This document shows, piece after piece, positions 12,028 through 21,280 of a stretch of DNA of 40,305 bases. How positions within the stretch are numbered: position 1 is the first letter of the stretch; every line of letters begins with the position of its first letter. The notes below the pieces were generated by a model, which saw only the letters and a list, made by a program, of their open reading frames with translations, was not told the DNA's origin and ran no database searches. This DNA comes from Nocardia paucivorans NBRC 100373 (lineage in GTDB: Bacteria > Actinomycetota > Actinomycetes > Mycobacteriales > Mycobacteriaceae). A program made the translations under genes and the position numbers. Where the stretch lies: assembly GCF_000308675.1 (NCBI RefSeq), contig NZ_BAGE01000036.1, positions 1 to 40,305 of the forward strand, written 5' to 3'.

Positions 12028-12966
12028 GTGCGGGAGGTCGATGCCTTCCTCGACCATCTGGCGGTCGAACGGGGCGCGGCGCGCAACACCCTGGCCGCCT
12101 ATCGCCGGGATCTGGGTCGTTACCGGGATTTTCTGGCCGCCCGGGGGATCGTGGACCTGGAGCGGGTCACCGAGAGCGATATCGCCGAGTTCACGATGGC
12201 GTTGCGCGGGGGCGGCGAGCACCCGCCGCTGGCACCCGGATCGGTGGCGAGGGCGCTCATAGCGGTGCGCGGTCTACATCGGTTCGCGGCCGCCGAGGGG
12301 CTGGTCGGCGTCGATGTGGCCCGCGAGGTGAAACCACCCGCGCCGGGTCGGCGGCTGCCCAAGGCATTGCCCTACGAGCAGGTGCTGCGGGTTCTGGAAG
12401 CGGCCGGGGCAGATACCGGGTCCGATGGGGCGGGGGCAGCGCGGGGGCTGCGGGATCGGGCGTTGTTGGAGCTGCTGTATTCGACGGGGGCGCGGATATC
12501 GGAAACGGTGGGTCTGGATCTGGATGATCTCGACACCACCGAACGCACGGTGGTTCTCCGCGGTAAGGGGGGCAAACAGCGTCTGGTTCCGGTGGGGCGG
12601 CCCGCGTTGGCGGCGGTGGACGCCTATCTGGTGCGGGGACGGCCCGTGCTGGCGGCCCGCCGCTCCACCCGGACCGCCGGGGGCGCGGGGGCGCTGTTTC
12701 TCAATGCGCGCGGGGGACGCCTGTCCCGACAGAGCGCCTGGCAGGTGTTGCGCCGCGCCGCCGAACATGCGGGGGTCACCGCGAATGTTTCGCCGCATAC
12801 GCTGCGGCACTCCTTCGCCACCCACCTCCTGGACGGTGGCGCGGATGTGCGGGTGGTGCAGGAGCTGCTCGGACACGCCTCGGTGACCACGACGCAGATC
12901 TACACCCTCGTCACGGTCGGGACATTGCGGGAGGTCTGGGCGACGGCGCATCCGCGGGCCCGATGA
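12028..12966 (+). CDS. xerD: XerD-type tyrosine recombinase
   Basis: The 312-residue protein has the N-terminal SAM-like core-binding domain (residues 1-95, [23 protein letters not shown]) and the catalytic domain with the expected residues: Arg in TGARISE, Lys in GKGGKQR, His-x-x-Arg in HTLRHSF, His in LGHASV, and the Tyr nucleophile in TQIYT. XerC/XerD resolve chromosome dimers at dif. Synteny with Rv1701 and the parA-scpA-scpB genes that follow support a chromosomal rather than phage role. Confidence 0.92.
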   Translation: MREVDAFLDHLAVERGAARNTLAAYRRDLGRYRDFLAARGIVDLERVTESDIAEFTMALRGGGEHPPLAPGSVARALIAVRGLHRFAAAEGLVGVDVAREVKPPAPGRRLPKALPYEQVLRVLEAAGADTGSDGAGAARGLRDRALLELLYSTGARISETVGLDLDDLDTTERTVVLRGKGGKQRLVPVGRPALAAVDAYLVRGRPVLAARRSTRTAGGAGALFLNARGGRLSRQSAWQVLRRAAEHAGVTANVSPHTLRHSFATHLLDGGADVRVVQELLGHASVTTTQIYTLVTVGTLREVWATAHPRAR

Positions 12967-13040
12967 TGTTGCTTCGGACATGTTTCGACGCCGCGGGTCT
13001 CGCGTGATATCCAGGACTCGGTAGCGTTTCGGTAACTGCC

Positions 13041-13054
13041 GTGCGGCGCCGCAC
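13041..13054. repeat. 14-bp perfect palindrome between xerD and parA
   Basis: GTGCGGCGCCGCAC reads the same on both strands and lies 75 bases after the xerD stop. It may be part of a terminator or a protein-binding site. There is no T-run and no other support. Confidence 0.35.
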
Positions 13055-13204
13055 CGAACACGCCGCACGCACGCGCGGCGCGCGAGTGCGGTCAAGCGGT
13101 AGCGTCTACCGAGAGCCGGACCGTGGCGAAAGCGAGGCCATCCCTTGTCGGTCTCGTTACGCTCGACGAGGCGACGGGCAGGAACGTATAAGGAGCAGCG
13201 GATC

Positions 13205-14179
13205 GTGACGACAGCCGGAGCGGCGGAATCGCCGAGGGGTGCCGGCCCGGAGCCGCTTAAGGTCGACCGGGCGGCCGTCGACCCCGACGAACGGGCCGCG
13301 TCGGTATGGGGTACGGGACCCGAACCCGTCCCCGCCGACGCCACGCTGGGACCGACCGGGCGCCCTCTGCGCCTGGTGCCCGACCCACCGCCGGCGACGC
13401 ACCACGGTGACGCCTTGATCGTGGCCATGTGCAACCAGAAAGGCGGGGTCGGCAAAACCACCTCGACCATCAACCTCGGTGCCGCGTTGGCCGAATACGG
13501 GCGGCGGGTGCTGCTGGTGGATCTGGACCCGCAGGGCGCGCTGTCGGCGGGGCTCGGGGTGGCGCACCACGATCTCGAGTTGACCGTGCACAACCTGCTG
13601 ATCGGTTCCCCCTGCAGTATCGATGACGTGCTCATGCAGACCAAGGTCGAGAACATGGATCTGCTGCCGAGCAATATCGATCTGTCGGCGGCGGAGATCC
13701 AGCTCGTCAACGAGGTGGGGCGGGAGCAGTCGCTGGGCCGGGCGTTGGAACCGGTGCGCGGGAACTACGACTACATCCTCATCGACTGTCAGCCGTCACT
13801 GGGTCTGCTCACCGTGAACGCGCTCGCCTGCTCCGACGGGGTGATCATCCCGATGGAATGCGAGTACTTCTCGTTGCGTGGGTTGGCGCTGCTCACCGAT
13901 ACCGTGGAGAAGGTGCGCGCTCGGATCAACAACCGGTTGAGCCTGTACGGCATCCTGGTCACCATGTTCGATGCCAGGCTGCTGCATTCTCGCCAGGTGA
14001 TGGCGCGGGTGGTGGAGGTGTTCGGCGATCTGGTGTACGACACCGCGATCGCGCGTACCGTGCGCTTCCCCGATGCCAGTGTCGCCGGCGAGCCGATCAC
14101 CACCTGGGCGCCGAGGTCCGGGGGAGCCGAGGCGTATCGGGCGATGGCGCGGGAAGTCATTCACCGGTCGGGCCGGTGA
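13205..14179 (+). CDS. ParA/Soj-like chromosome partitioning ATPase (Rv1708-like)
   Basis: The deviant Walker A motif KGGVGKTTSTINLG lies near residue 80, with the DLDPQGALS motif and the DYILIDCQPSLGLLTVNAL Walker B region downstream. These are hallmarks of ParA/MinD ATPases. The first 70 residues are Pro/Ala-rich and probably disordered. The frame is open from 13145, but the GTG at 13205 is chosen because AAGGAG at 13190-13195 precedes it. No parB is adjacent; instead scpA and scpB follow with 4-bp overlaps, so it probably works with the ScpAB-SMC condensin system. Confidence 0.92.
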   Translation: MTTAGAAESPRGAGPEPLKVDRAAVDPDERAASVWGTGPEPVPADATLGPTGRPLRLVPDPPPATHHGDALIVAMCNQKGGVGKTTSTINLGAALAEYGRRVLLVDLDPQGALSAGLGVAHHDLELTVHNLLIGSPCSIDDVLMQTKVENMDLLPSNIDLSAAEIQLVNEVGREQSLGRALEPVRGNYDYILIDCQPSLGLLTVNALACSDGVIIPMECEYFSLRGLALLTDTVEKVRARINNRLSLYGILVTMFDARLLHSRQVMARVVEVFGDLVYDTAIARTVRFPDASVAGEPITTWAPRSGGAEAYRAMAREVIHRSGR

Positions 14180-15081
14180 GCGGGGAACGCGACCCCGCAC
14201 CGACCACCGAAACGCCCGCCGAACCCACCCCGGTCCCGAGCACCGAGTCGGAGCGCCCGGGTGGTTTCCATCTGCGGCTGAGCAATTTCGAAGGGCCGTT
14301 CGACCTGCTGTTGACGCTGATCTCCCAGCGACGGCTGGATGTGACCGAGGTGGCCCTGCATCAGGTCACCGACGAGTTCATCGCCTACACCAAGGCACTG
14401 ACCGCCGGGTTGACGCAGCAGGGAACGCTACGGGCCGACAAGATCCTGGACCAGACCACCGAATTCCTGGTGGTCGCCTCCACTCTGCTGGATCTGAAGG
14501 CGGCGCGGCTGCTGCCCTCCGGGGAGATGACCGACGCCGAGGACCTGGAACTGTTGGAGGCACGTGACCTGCTGTTCGCCCGCCTACTGCAGTATCGGGC
14601 GTTCAAACAGGTCGCCGAACTGCTCGGGGAACTGGAGGCGGCGGCTCTGCGCCGGTATCCGCGGGCGGTCGCGCTGGAAGAGCGATACGCCGGTCTACTG
14701 CCGGAGGTTACCCTCGGAGTTGATGCGGCCGGTCTCGCCGAGATCGCCGCGGCGGCGTTTCGGCCCCGGCCCGTGCCCAAGGTGGGATTGGACCATCTGC
14801 ATGCACATGCGGTGTCGGTGGCCGACCAGGCCGCGATCGTATTGGACATGCTCAAACAGCGCGGGCCGGGTGGCTGGACGAGTTTTGCCGAGCTCGTGGC
14901 CGGCTGCTCGGAACCGATCGAGATCGTGGCGCGGTTTTTGGCATTGCTCGAGCTCTACCGCGGCAGGGCGATCGAGTTCGACCAGCCCGATCCGCTGGGG
15001 CCGCTCGCGGTGAGTTGGACCGGGGAGGAACCCGGGGCGGGCGCCGCGGCGCCGATGACTATCGAAGAGGATTACGGATGA
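14176..15081 (+). CDS. scpA: ScpA, segregation and condensation protein A
   Basis: The 301-residue kleisin has the conserved N-terminal block FEGPFDLLLTLISQRRLDVTEV (residues about 38-60), ILDQTTEFLVVASTLLDLKAARLLP in the middle and a winged-helix C-terminus (TSFAELVAGCSEPIEIVARFLALLELYRGRAIEF). ScpA bridges the SMC heads. The GTG at 14176 overlaps the ParA stop; about 35 Pro/Glu/Thr-rich residues precede the conserved core. Confidence 0.94.
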   Translation: MSGERDPAPTTETPAEPTPVPSTESERPGGFHLRLSNFEGPFDLLLTLISQRRLDVTEVALHQVTDEFIAYTKALTAGLTQQGTLRADKILDQTTEFLVVASTLLDLKAARLLPSGEMTDAEDLELLEARDLLFARLLQYRAFKQVAELLGELEAAALRRYPRAVALEERYAGLLPEVTLGVDAAGLAEIAAAAFRPRPVPKVGLDHLHAHAVSVADQAAIVLDMLKQRGPGGWTSFAELVAGCSEPIEIVARFLALLELYRGRAIEFDQPDPLGPLAVSWTGEEPGAGAAAPMTIEEDYG

Positions 15082-15770
15082 CCGAAACAGTGTCGAGGTC
15101 GGCGCCCGGTTCGTCGGGCGCTCCCGGATCGTTCGGTGAACCCGAACCGCTCGACGACGATGAACTCCGTTCCGCCCTGGAGTCGATGCTGCTCGTGGTG
15201 GACAGTCCGGCCCCCGTCGAACAACTCGCCGCCGCCCTGGACGATTCCGCCGAACGGGTGGAACGGGTATTGCGGGAGATGTCGGCGGAACTGACCGCCC
15301 GGCGCAGCGGAATCGACCTGCGTTTCGTCGGCGACGGTTGGCGCTTCTATACTCGCAACGAGTACGCGCCGTATGTGGAGCGGATGCTGCTCGACGGCGC
15401 TCGGACGAGGTTGACCAGGGCCGCGTTGGAAACCTTGGCGGTGGTGGCATATCGTCAGCCGGTGACCCGAGCCCGGGTGAGCGCGGTGCGCGGGGTGAAC
15501 GTCGACGGTGTGATGCGCACCCTGTTGGCCAGGGGCCTGATCGCCGAGGCGGGTACCGACCCGGAAACCAACGGCACGCTCTATCGCACCACCGAACTGT
15601 TCCTGGAGCGGATCGGTTTGGCGTCGTTGAGCGATCTGCCTCCGCTGGCGCCGCTGCTACCGGGCGTCGACCTGATCGATGAGATCAACGAGAGCCTGGA
15701 AACGGACCCCCGTTACACCAGGCTGCGCAAACCCGCCGAGGACGATCTCGACCTCGGCGCCGAGGACTGA
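15078..15770 (+). CDS. scpB: ScpB, segregation and condensation protein B
   Basis: The 230-residue protein has two winged-helix domains: LRSALESMLLVVDSPAPVEQLA near residues 32-52 and RAALETLAVVAYRQPVTRARVSAVRGVNVDGVM near residues 114-147, typical of ScpB. It dimerises and binds ScpA in the SMC complex. The ATG at 15078 overlaps the scpA stop (ATGA). Confidence 0.94.
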   Translation: MTETVSRSAPGSSGAPGSFGEPEPLDDDELRSALESMLLVVDSPAPVEQLAAALDDSAERVERVLREMSAELTARRSGIDLRFVGDGWRFYTRNEYAPYVERMLLDGARTRLTRAALETLAVVAYRQPVTRARVSAVRGVNVDGVMRTLLARGLIAEAGTDPETNGTLYRTTELFLERIGLASLSDLPPLAPLLPGVDLIDEINESLETDPRYTRLRKPAEDDLDLGAED

Positions 15771-15784
15771 CAGGACGAACACAC

Positions 15785-16837
15785 GTGAATACCTCCGCTC
15801 GCCGAGATGGCACACCGGAACGAAGAAGACGAGGCGAGGAGCCCGGCGCGGGTCGCCGTGGCGTTGCGCGCGAAGGACGGGACGGCCGACGCGGTGCCCG
15901 GGACACCCAGCGCAGCGGCCGCGATGTACGGGCCGCCGGCGCCGCGTCGCGTCGCACGGGTGCGCCCCAGCCCCGCTCGGGCGCCGGGAAACCGGCCGGA
16001 TCGAAGCGGCGGGCCGGTGGGCCGCCGCAGCTGAGCAATGCCAAACCGGCCCGACACCAGAATGTGGAACCGGCCGAACCCACCCACACCAAACTGCCCT
16101 GGGGGGAGGGCGAGCGGCTGCAGAAGGTACTGGCCAAGGCCGGTGTCGCCTCCCGTCGGGCGGCCGAGGAGCTGATCGCTCAGGGCCGGGTCGAGGTGGA
16201 TGGGATCATCGTCCGCGAGCAGGGGCTGCGCATCGATCCGTCGCGGGCGGTGGTGCGGGTCGACGGCACCCGGGTGGTGGTGCGCGACGAGCTGGTGTAT
16301 CTGGCGCTCAACAAGCCCAAGGGCTGGCAGTCGACCATGTCCGATGATCTCGGTCGTCCCTGCGTCGGCGATATCGTCGCCGAGCGGGTGGCGGCCGGAC
16401 AGCGACTGTTCCATGTAGGGCGACTGGACGCCGACACCGAAGGTCTGCTGCTGCTGACCAACGACGGTGATCTCGCGCACCGGCTCATGCATCCGTCGTA
16501 CCGGATATCCAAGACCTACCTGGCGACCGTGCACGGTGAGGTGCCGCGTTCGGTGGGCAAGACCCTGCGCGAAGGGGTGAAACTCGAAGACGGTCCCGCG
16601 GCGGCGGACCGGTTCCAGGTCCTGGAGCTGGGCGAGGGCCGATCACTGGTGAAGGTGGTGCTGCACGAGGGCCGCAAGCACATTGTGCGCCGACTGTTGG
16701 ACGCGGTCGGGCATCCGGTGATCCGGCTGGTGCGCACCCATATCGGCCCGGTGGCGCTGGGCGAGCAACGGCCGGGCACGCTGCGGGTGCTCGGCCGCGA
16801 CGAAATCGGCAAACTCTATGAGGCGGTGTCTTTGTGA
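15785..16837 (+). CDS. RluB-type 23S rRNA pseudouridine synthase with basic N-terminal extension
   Basis: Residues 1 to about 105 are Arg/Gly/Ala-rich and likely disordered. An S4 RNA-binding domain follows ([31 protein letters not shown]), then the pseudouridine synthase core with the catalytic motif [17 protein letters not shown] (residues about 212-228, nucleophile Asp), and a C-terminal part with [19 protein letters not shown]. The family isomerises a uridine in 23S rRNA helix 89 (RluB) or related sites. The place between scpB and cmk matches Rv1711. The GTG start is 15 bases after scpB. Confidence 0.92.
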   Translation: MNTSARRDGTPERRRRGEEPGAGRRGVAREGRDGRRGARDTQRSGRDVRAAGAASRRTGAPQPRSGAGKPAGSKRRAGGPPQLSNAKPARHQNVEPAEPTHTKLPWGEGERLQKVLAKAGVASRRAAEELIAQGRVEVDGIIVREQGLRIDPSRAVVRVDGTRVVVRDELVYLALNKPKGWQSTMSDDLGRPCVGDIVAERVAAGQRLFHVGRLDADTEGLLLLTNDGDLAHRLMHPSYRISKTYLATVHGEVPRSVGKTLREGVKLEDGPAAADRFQVLELGEGRSLVKVVLHEGRKHIVRRLLDAVGHPVIRLVRTHIGPVALGEQRPGTLRVLGRDEIGKLYEAVSL

Positions 16838-17580
16838 ACGGTGTGGAGATTCCGGTCGAGATCCCCGGACAGCTGTCCGGGACGGGACCGTTGACCATCG
16901 CCATGGACGGTCCCTCGGGAACCGGTAAATCCAGTGTGTCGCGCCGGTTGGCGGCGCGACTGGGCGCCGCCTATCTCGATACCGGTGCCATGTATCGGGT
17001 CGCCACCCTGCAGGTGCTGCGCGCCGGGATCGATCCGGCCGATCCGGCGGCGGTGACGGCGGCGGTCAAGGAACTGCCGCTGCGTATCGGCACCGACCCG
17101 GAACGGGAAACGATCGAACTGGACGGCGAGAACGTCGCCGCCGAGATCCGCGGTGGGGCGGTGACCGCGGCGGTGTCCGCGGTCTCGGCCGTGCCGGAGG
17201 TGCGGGAACTGTTGGTGGCGCTGCAGCGCGAGATCGTGGCCGGGGCCGGACGCATCGTGGTCGAAGGGCGCGATATCGGCACCGTCGTACTGCCCGACGC
17301 CGACGCCAAGATCTATCTGACCGCCTCGGCGGAGGCGCGCGCGTGGCGCCGCAACCAGCAGAACATCGCCGAGGGTCGAGGCGACGACTACGCCGGGGTG
17401 CTCGCCGATGTGCAGCGACGGGACCGGCTCGACTCGACCCGCGCGGTGTCGCCGCTGCGGCCGGCCGCCGACGCGGTGCTGGTCGACACCAGTGAACTGA
17501 CCATGGACGAGGTCATCGAGGAGCTGTATCGCGTGGTGGCGCGACAGATTTCGGCGAGAAACCGGGGAGTGGGCGAATGA
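16834..17580 (+). CDS. cmk: Cytidylate kinase
   Basis: The 248-residue protein has the P-loop [15 protein letters not shown] near residue 26, the [12 protein letters not shown]-binding motif and [23 protein letters not shown], typical of CMP kinase. It phosphorylates CMP and dCMP. The GTG start overlaps the pseudouridine synthase stop by 4 bases and its own stop overlaps the der start, so it is mid-operon. The first 20 residues precede the conserved core and a start closer to the P-loop is possible. Confidence 0.95.
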   Translation: MNGVEIPVEIPGQLSGTGPLTIAMDGPSGTGKSSVSRRLAARLGAAYLDTGAMYRVATLQVLRAGIDPADPAAVTAAVKELPLRIGTDPERETIELDGENVAAEIRGGAVTAAVSAVSAVPEVRELLVALQREIVAGAGRIVVEGRDIGTVVLPDADAKIYLTASAEARAWRRNQQNIAEGRGDDYAGVLADVQRRDRLDSTRAVSPLRPAADAVLVDTSELTMDEVIEELYRVVARQISARNRGVGE

Positions 17581-19001
17581 GCGCGGACACGACCGGCGAC
17601 GTGCTCGCCGGGGACGGCGTATGGAGCGAAGAATCCGAGTGGGAGATCACGGATTTCGCGGGCGATCCGGAAGTGGCCGATCAGGTGCCGATGCCCACGC
17701 TGGCGGTGGTCGGCCGTCCGAATGTGGGTAAATCGACCCTGGTGAACCGGATCCTGGGTCGCCGTGAGGCCGTGGTGGAGGATGTTCCCGGGGTGACCCG
17801 CGACCGGGTCACCTATGAGGCGAGCTGGGCGGGGCGCCGGTTCCTGGTGCAGGACACCGGCGGGTGGGAGCCGGACGCCAAGGGGTTGCAACAGTCGGTG
17901 GCGCGGCAGGCCGAACTGGCCATGCACAGCGCCGACGCGATCCTGTTCGTGGTGGACGCCGTCGTCGGCGCCACCGCCACCGACGAGGCCGCGGTGAAGG
18001 TGCTGCGACGGGCGAAGACCCCGGTGATCCTGGTGGCGAACAAGGTCGACGACGAACGCCTGGAAGCGGACGCGGCCGCGCTGTGGTCGCTGGGCCTGGG
18101 CGAGCCACGGATGGTGTCGGCCGCGCACGGTCGGGGCACCGGGGATCTGCTCGACGATGTGCTCGAGGTGCTGCCGGAGACGCCGCGCGACCGTGGTCGC
18201 GGTCCCGGACCGCGACGGGTGGCGCTGGTCGGCAAACCGAATGTGGGCAAATCCAGTCTGTTGAACAAGCTCACCGGCGATGAGCGGTCGGTGGTGCACG
18301 ATGTCGCGGGCACCACCGTCGACCCGGTCGATTCACTGGTCGAGCTGGGCGGCAAGGTGTGGCGGTTCGTCGACACCGCCGGGTTGCGGCGCAAGGTGAC
18401 CACCGCCGGCGGCACCGAGTTCTATGCCTCGCTGCGCACCAGAGCGGCGCTGGAGGCGTCCGAAGTGGCCATCATGCTCATCGACGCGTCCCAGCCGATC
18501 ACCGAACAGGATCTGCGGGTGATCGGCATGGTCGCCGATTCCGGCCGGGCATTGGTGCTGGCGTTCAACAAATGGGATCTGGTCGACGAGGACCGGCGCC
18601 TGCAGTTGGAGTGGGAGGTGGACCGCGAGCTGGTGCGGGTGCCGTGGGCGCAGCGGGTCAATGTTTCCGCGCAAACGGGACGAGCGGTGCAGAAACTGGT
18701 GCCCGCCATGGAAACCGCCCTGGAGTCCTGGGACAAACGCATCCCGACCGGACGGTTGAATGCCTGGTTGAAGGAAGTTGTCGCCGCCACCCCGCCGCCG
18801 ATGCGCGGCGGCCGGCTGCCACGCGTACTCTTCGCCACCCAGGCCGGTACCCGTCCCCCTACGTTCGTGCTGTTCACCACCGGTTTCCTGGAGGCGGGAT
18901 ATCGACGGTTCCTGGAGCGGCGGCTGCGGGAGGAGTTCGGTTTTGCCGGTTCGCCCCTGCGAATATCGGTGCGGGTACGGGAGAAGCGTCCCCGGAAATA
19001 G
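17577..19001 (+). CDS. der: Der (EngA), ribosome assembly GTPase with two G domains
   Basis: Two GTPase domains are visible: [16 protein letters not shown] near residue 44 with DTGGW and NKVD, and [16 protein letters not shown] near residue 218 with DTAGLRRK and NKWD, followed by the KH-like domain ([20 protein letters not shown]). Der acts in 50S subunit assembly. The ATG overlaps the cmk stop. It is the last gene of the scpA-scpB-rlu-cmk-der operon, matching Rv1713. Confidence 0.96.
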   Translation: MSADTTGDVLAGDGVWSEESEWEITDFAGDPEVADQVPMPTLAVVGRPNVGKSTLVNRILGRREAVVEDVPGVTRDRVTYEASWAGRRFLVQDTGGWEPDAKGLQQSVARQAELAMHSADAILFVVDAVVGATATDEAAVKVLRRAKTPVILVANKVDDERLEADAAALWSLGLGEPRMVSAAHGRGTGDLLDDVLEVLPETPRDRGRGPGPRRVALVGKPNVGKSSLLNKLTGDERSVVHDVAGTTVDPVDSLVELGGKVWRFVDTAGLRRKVTTAGGTEFYASLRTRAALEASEVAIMLIDASQPITEQDLRVIGMVADSGRALVLAFNKWDLVDEDRRLQLEWEVDRELVRVPWAQRVNVSAQTGRAVQKLVPAMETALESWDKRIPTGRLNAWLKEVVAATPPPMRGGRLPRVLFATQAGTRPPTFVLFTTGFLEAGYRRFLERRLREEFGFAGSPLRISVRVREKRPRK

Positions 19002-19040
19002 CATGTGAGCGGCGACACCCCTCCCGTGCGGTGGGCCACC

Positions 19041-19065
19041 GATTGAACCTGTTCGCGCCGGGTAT
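19041..19065 (+). promoter_or_regulatory. SigF/SigB-type promoter of the CsbD-like gene
   Basis: GATT (19041-19044), 15 bases, GGGTAT (19060-19065). It fits the Streptomyces SigB pattern GNNT-N14-16-GGGTAY and, with one change in the -35, M. tuberculosis SigF GTTT-N15-17-GGGTAT. The start codon is 45 bases downstream with its own ribosome site. Confidence 0.75.
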
Positions 19066-19110
19066 GCGCCCGGTATCGAGCGAACAACCGATTGGTCGGA
19101 GGTAAAAGAC

Positions 19111-19359
19111 GTGGCCGAACAGAAAAGTGGTCCCCAGGAGGGTCTGGAAGGCGCTGTGGAGGGCGCGAAAGGCAAGGCCAAGGAGGTCGCCGGCGCGGTC
19201 CTCGGCCGGGAGGGGTTGCGCCAGGAGGGCCGGACCCAACAGGACAAGGCCGAGGCCCAGCGGACCGCTGCCCAGAAGGAAGCGGAGGCCGAGAAGGCAC
19301 GCGCGGAGGCCGAGGTGGACGAGCATCGGCAGCGTGCCCAGCAGGACACCCCGCAGTAG
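19111..19359 (+). CDS. CsbD/MBP1-like small stress protein
   Basis: An 82-residue, highly charged helical protein. The N-terminal part (EGLEGAVEGAKGKAKEVAG) resembles CsbD-type general-stress proteins; the Lys/Glu/Ala-rich remainder resembles mycobacterial microaggregate-binding protein 1. No signal peptide or membrane helix is seen. The GTG follows CGGAGGTAA. CsbD in Bacillus is controlled by SigB, and the SigF/SigB-like promoter upstream here agrees with that. Exact function unknown. Confidence 0.8.
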   Translation: MAEQKSGPQEGLEGAVEGAKGKAKEVAGAVLGREGLRQEGRTQQDKAEAQRTAAQKEAEAEKARAEAEVDEHRQRAQQDTPQ

Positions 19360-19411
19360 TGGGAGACGTTTTTCTCCCGTTACCGCGGTAAGGGCGGACT
19401 CGCTCATATGA

Positions 19412-19451
19412 ACTCGAATGGCGACCATCCATGGATGGTCGCCATTCGAGT
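19412..19451. terminator. 40-bp perfect palindrome, bidirectional terminator candidate
   Basis: Bases 19412-19431 are the exact reverse complement of 19432-19451, with no loop and no mismatch. The element sits between the convergent CsbD-like and PfkB genes, as expected for a terminator serving both strands. The lack of any mismatch over 20 pairs is unusual; see findings. Confidence 0.7.
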
Positions 19452-19481
19452 GTCGGGACCGGATCGGATCGCGTCGCCGCT

Positions 19482-20666
19482 TCACCCGATCCGGGTACCG
19501 GCGGGGTCGGGCAGGCCGGCACCGGTTCTCCGGTTCGGTTCCGTCGAGGCCGTGGCGGCGGCTGTCGGGGCCGGATCGGTCGGCGCGAGGGGCGGGGGTT
19601 CGACCACCGGGTGCGAGCGGGCCGGGGTGGTCGTCATGCCGTACGAATGTACGGCGAAGTGTTCGTCGGAAGCGGTTTGCGGCACCGCGACGGACGCGGC
19701 GGCCCCACCCGCGACGAACTCCGCGGCGGTCGAGACCGCGCGTAATACCGCCCACTCGGTGTCGATACCCATGGCCAGGGCGGTCGCCACGGCCCCGGAG
19801 AACCGCTCACCCGCGCCGCAGGTGTCACCGCCGAATCCCACCCGCAATTCGATGGGCACCGAAATATGCCGGGGTTCGTTCGGACCCGGTCGGTGCAGCA
19901 CGGCGCCCTCGGCGCCCAGGGTGATCGCGACGGCGTCGGCCGACCACCGTTCGGCGAGCTCTCGGGCCCGATCGCCGAATCCCGACTCCGTCGGAACCAG
20001 CCGCTCCGCCTCGGCCCGATTGAGGACGACCAGGGCAGCGCCCGGCACCGGATCGGGACCGCGCGGGTGCGGGTCCCAGACCAGCGGAGTCCGTGCCGCA
20101 TGGCTCGTCAGCAGGGCGCGCAGTTGCGGATGGTCCGCGGTTCCGCGGCCGTGGTCCGACACCAGGATCGCATCGGCCGCCTCCAGGGCGGTGCGCACCG
20201 CGTCGGGCAGCGGACCGTCGGTGACCCGGCCGGCGCCGGAATCCAGCCGGGTGATCGGGGTGAGCATTTCACGTCCACCCGGGCCGGCCCACGGGCCGAT
20301 GGCGCGCACTCGTTCCGTGCACACCGTTTCCCCGGTGAGCGGTAGGGCGACGATATCGATCGTCGTGCCCGAGCGGGATGGAATGGTCGGGGCGCTACCG
20401 TACGGCGTGATCCCGTCCAGTAGCGCACGTAACCGACGCCCCGGTTCGTCGTCCGCGAAACCGCCGATCAGAACGGTTGCGGCGCTCTCGGGAACGGTCA
20501 GTAGCGCCGCCAGCCCGGCGCCGCCGGGACGGTGCGCCCGCCCCACGACATCCACCACCGGCACGGCCGCATCCGGGCTGCGACGGTCGGCGCGGCCCTC
20601 GATCTCGATATCGAGGAAGACGTCACCGACCACCACCACGCGACCGGGCGGCGTCGCCCCGGTCAT
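19482..20666 (-). CDS. PfkB-family sugar kinase, HldE kinase-domain-like, altered active site
   Basis: The 394-residue protein has a PfkB fold: VVVGDVFLDIEIEGRADRRSPDAAVPV at the N-terminus and RPGGAGLAALL as in heptose-7-phosphate kinases (RfaE/HldE). The C-terminal PfkB signature reads GGDTCGAGERF near residues 274-284, so the usual catalytic Asp of GAGD is Glu. In bifunctional HldE an adenylyltransferase domain follows; here there is only a Pro/Ala-rich tail of about 60 residues. The ATG at 20666 has GGAGGT upstream and overlaps the stop of the SIS relic (ATGA). Activity on heptose phosphate is uncertain. Confidence 0.85.
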   Translation of the reverse strand: MTGATPPGRVVVVGDVFLDIEIEGRADRRSPDAAVPVVDVVGRAHRPGGAGLAALLTVPESAATVLIGGFADDEPGRRLRALLDGITPYGSAPTIPSRSGTTIDIVALPLTGETVCTERVRAIGPWAGPGGREMLTPITRLDSGAGRVTDGPLPDAVRTALEAADAILVSDHGRGTADHPQLRALLTSHAARTPLVWDPHPRGPDPVPGAALVVLNRAEAERLVPTESGFGDRARELAERWSADAVAITLGAEGAVLHRPGPNEPRHISVPIELRVGFGGDTCGAGERFSGAVATALAMGIDTEWAVLRAVSTAAEFVAGGAAASVAVPQTASDEHFAVHSYGMTTTPARSHPVVEPPPLAPTDPAPTAAATASTEPNRRTGAGLPDPAGTRIG

Positions 20667-21280
20667 GGACGCACCTCCAACACCTCGTCCATCGCGGTGC
20701 ACGGCGCATGGACCGATACGAGACGCCTCTCCCGCATCGGGGAGACCTCGGCCTCCTCGAACGTGACGGTGTCGCCGCAGAGGGTGGTCGGCGGATTCGG
20801 CACCGACCCGGTGAGTATTCGGGCGGGTATCCCGATCTCCTGCTCGGTTCCGGTGGTGGTATCGACGCCGGCGCCCCTGGCGGGTAGGGCCGTCCGTAGA
20901 TCGACAGACCGCCCGTGGCCGCGAGGTTGTCGGACGAGCATTTTCTCGGACCCGTGACCGTCGAGGCCGGTCGGGGCGTCGAAGGTCTCGGCGTGCCACG
21001 TGAGCGCCGACAACCGTGGGCGTTCACGATGAAGTCGTTTCGTGAGCTCGGCGTTCGGATACCGGGCCTCGGCCGCGTCGCCGCTGTCATCGTGGGTGGA
21101 AGGTGTGCCGCTGTGTCGGTGTATTCGCGCCGATCGATCGCCCCGGATGCCCGTGCGCGCGCAAGCGGGGTGCGGGTGGTCGCCCGATGTGGTGGCCGGT
21201 GCCCCGTCGTGCTTCGCCGGCCCGGTGATATCGGGTCGGCGGGAACGGGTGGGGTTGTCCGATGCGTCCTTGGTACTCAC
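20663..21280 (-). CDS. Diverged SIS-domain protein, GmhA (sedoheptulose-7-phosphate isomerase) relic
   Basis: The open frame of 205 codons starts at GTG 21280, after AGGAAGGA, and overlaps both neighbours by 4 bases. Several stretches still follow the GmhA/SIS family: SGDAAEARYPNAEL (residues 66-79) in place of GGSAAEAQHLTAEL, RERPRLSALTWHAET (85-99), ILTGSVPNPPTTLCGDTVT (155-173), and RLVSVHAPCTAMDEVLEVRP at the end, which matches the usual HLVAVHALCAALD-type ending. The Gly-rich phosphate loop and the STSGRS motif are lost or deleted. Either it is a pseudogene kept open by high GC content or it has a new role. The family assignment rests on recalled motifs. Confidence 0.6.
   Translation of the reverse strand: MSTKDASDNPTRSRRPDITGPAKHDGAPATTSGDHPHPACARTGIRGDRSARIHRHSGTPSTHDDSGDAAEARYPNAELTKRLHRERPRLSALTWHAETFDAPTGLDGHGSEKMLVRQPRGHGRSVDLRTALPARGAGVDTTTGTEQEIGIPARILTGSVPNPPTTLCGDTVTFEEAEVSPMRERRLVSVHAPCTAMDEVLEVRP

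Noticed and set aside
13145..13204. Upstream start for the ParA-like gene
   Set aside because: GTG 13205 has AAGGAG upstream; the extra 20 residues look like leader sequence.
19408..20766. 452-codon + strand frame opposite pfkB
   Set aside because: Antisense shadow of the PfkB gene; composition is Ser/Pro/Arg-rich with no domain.
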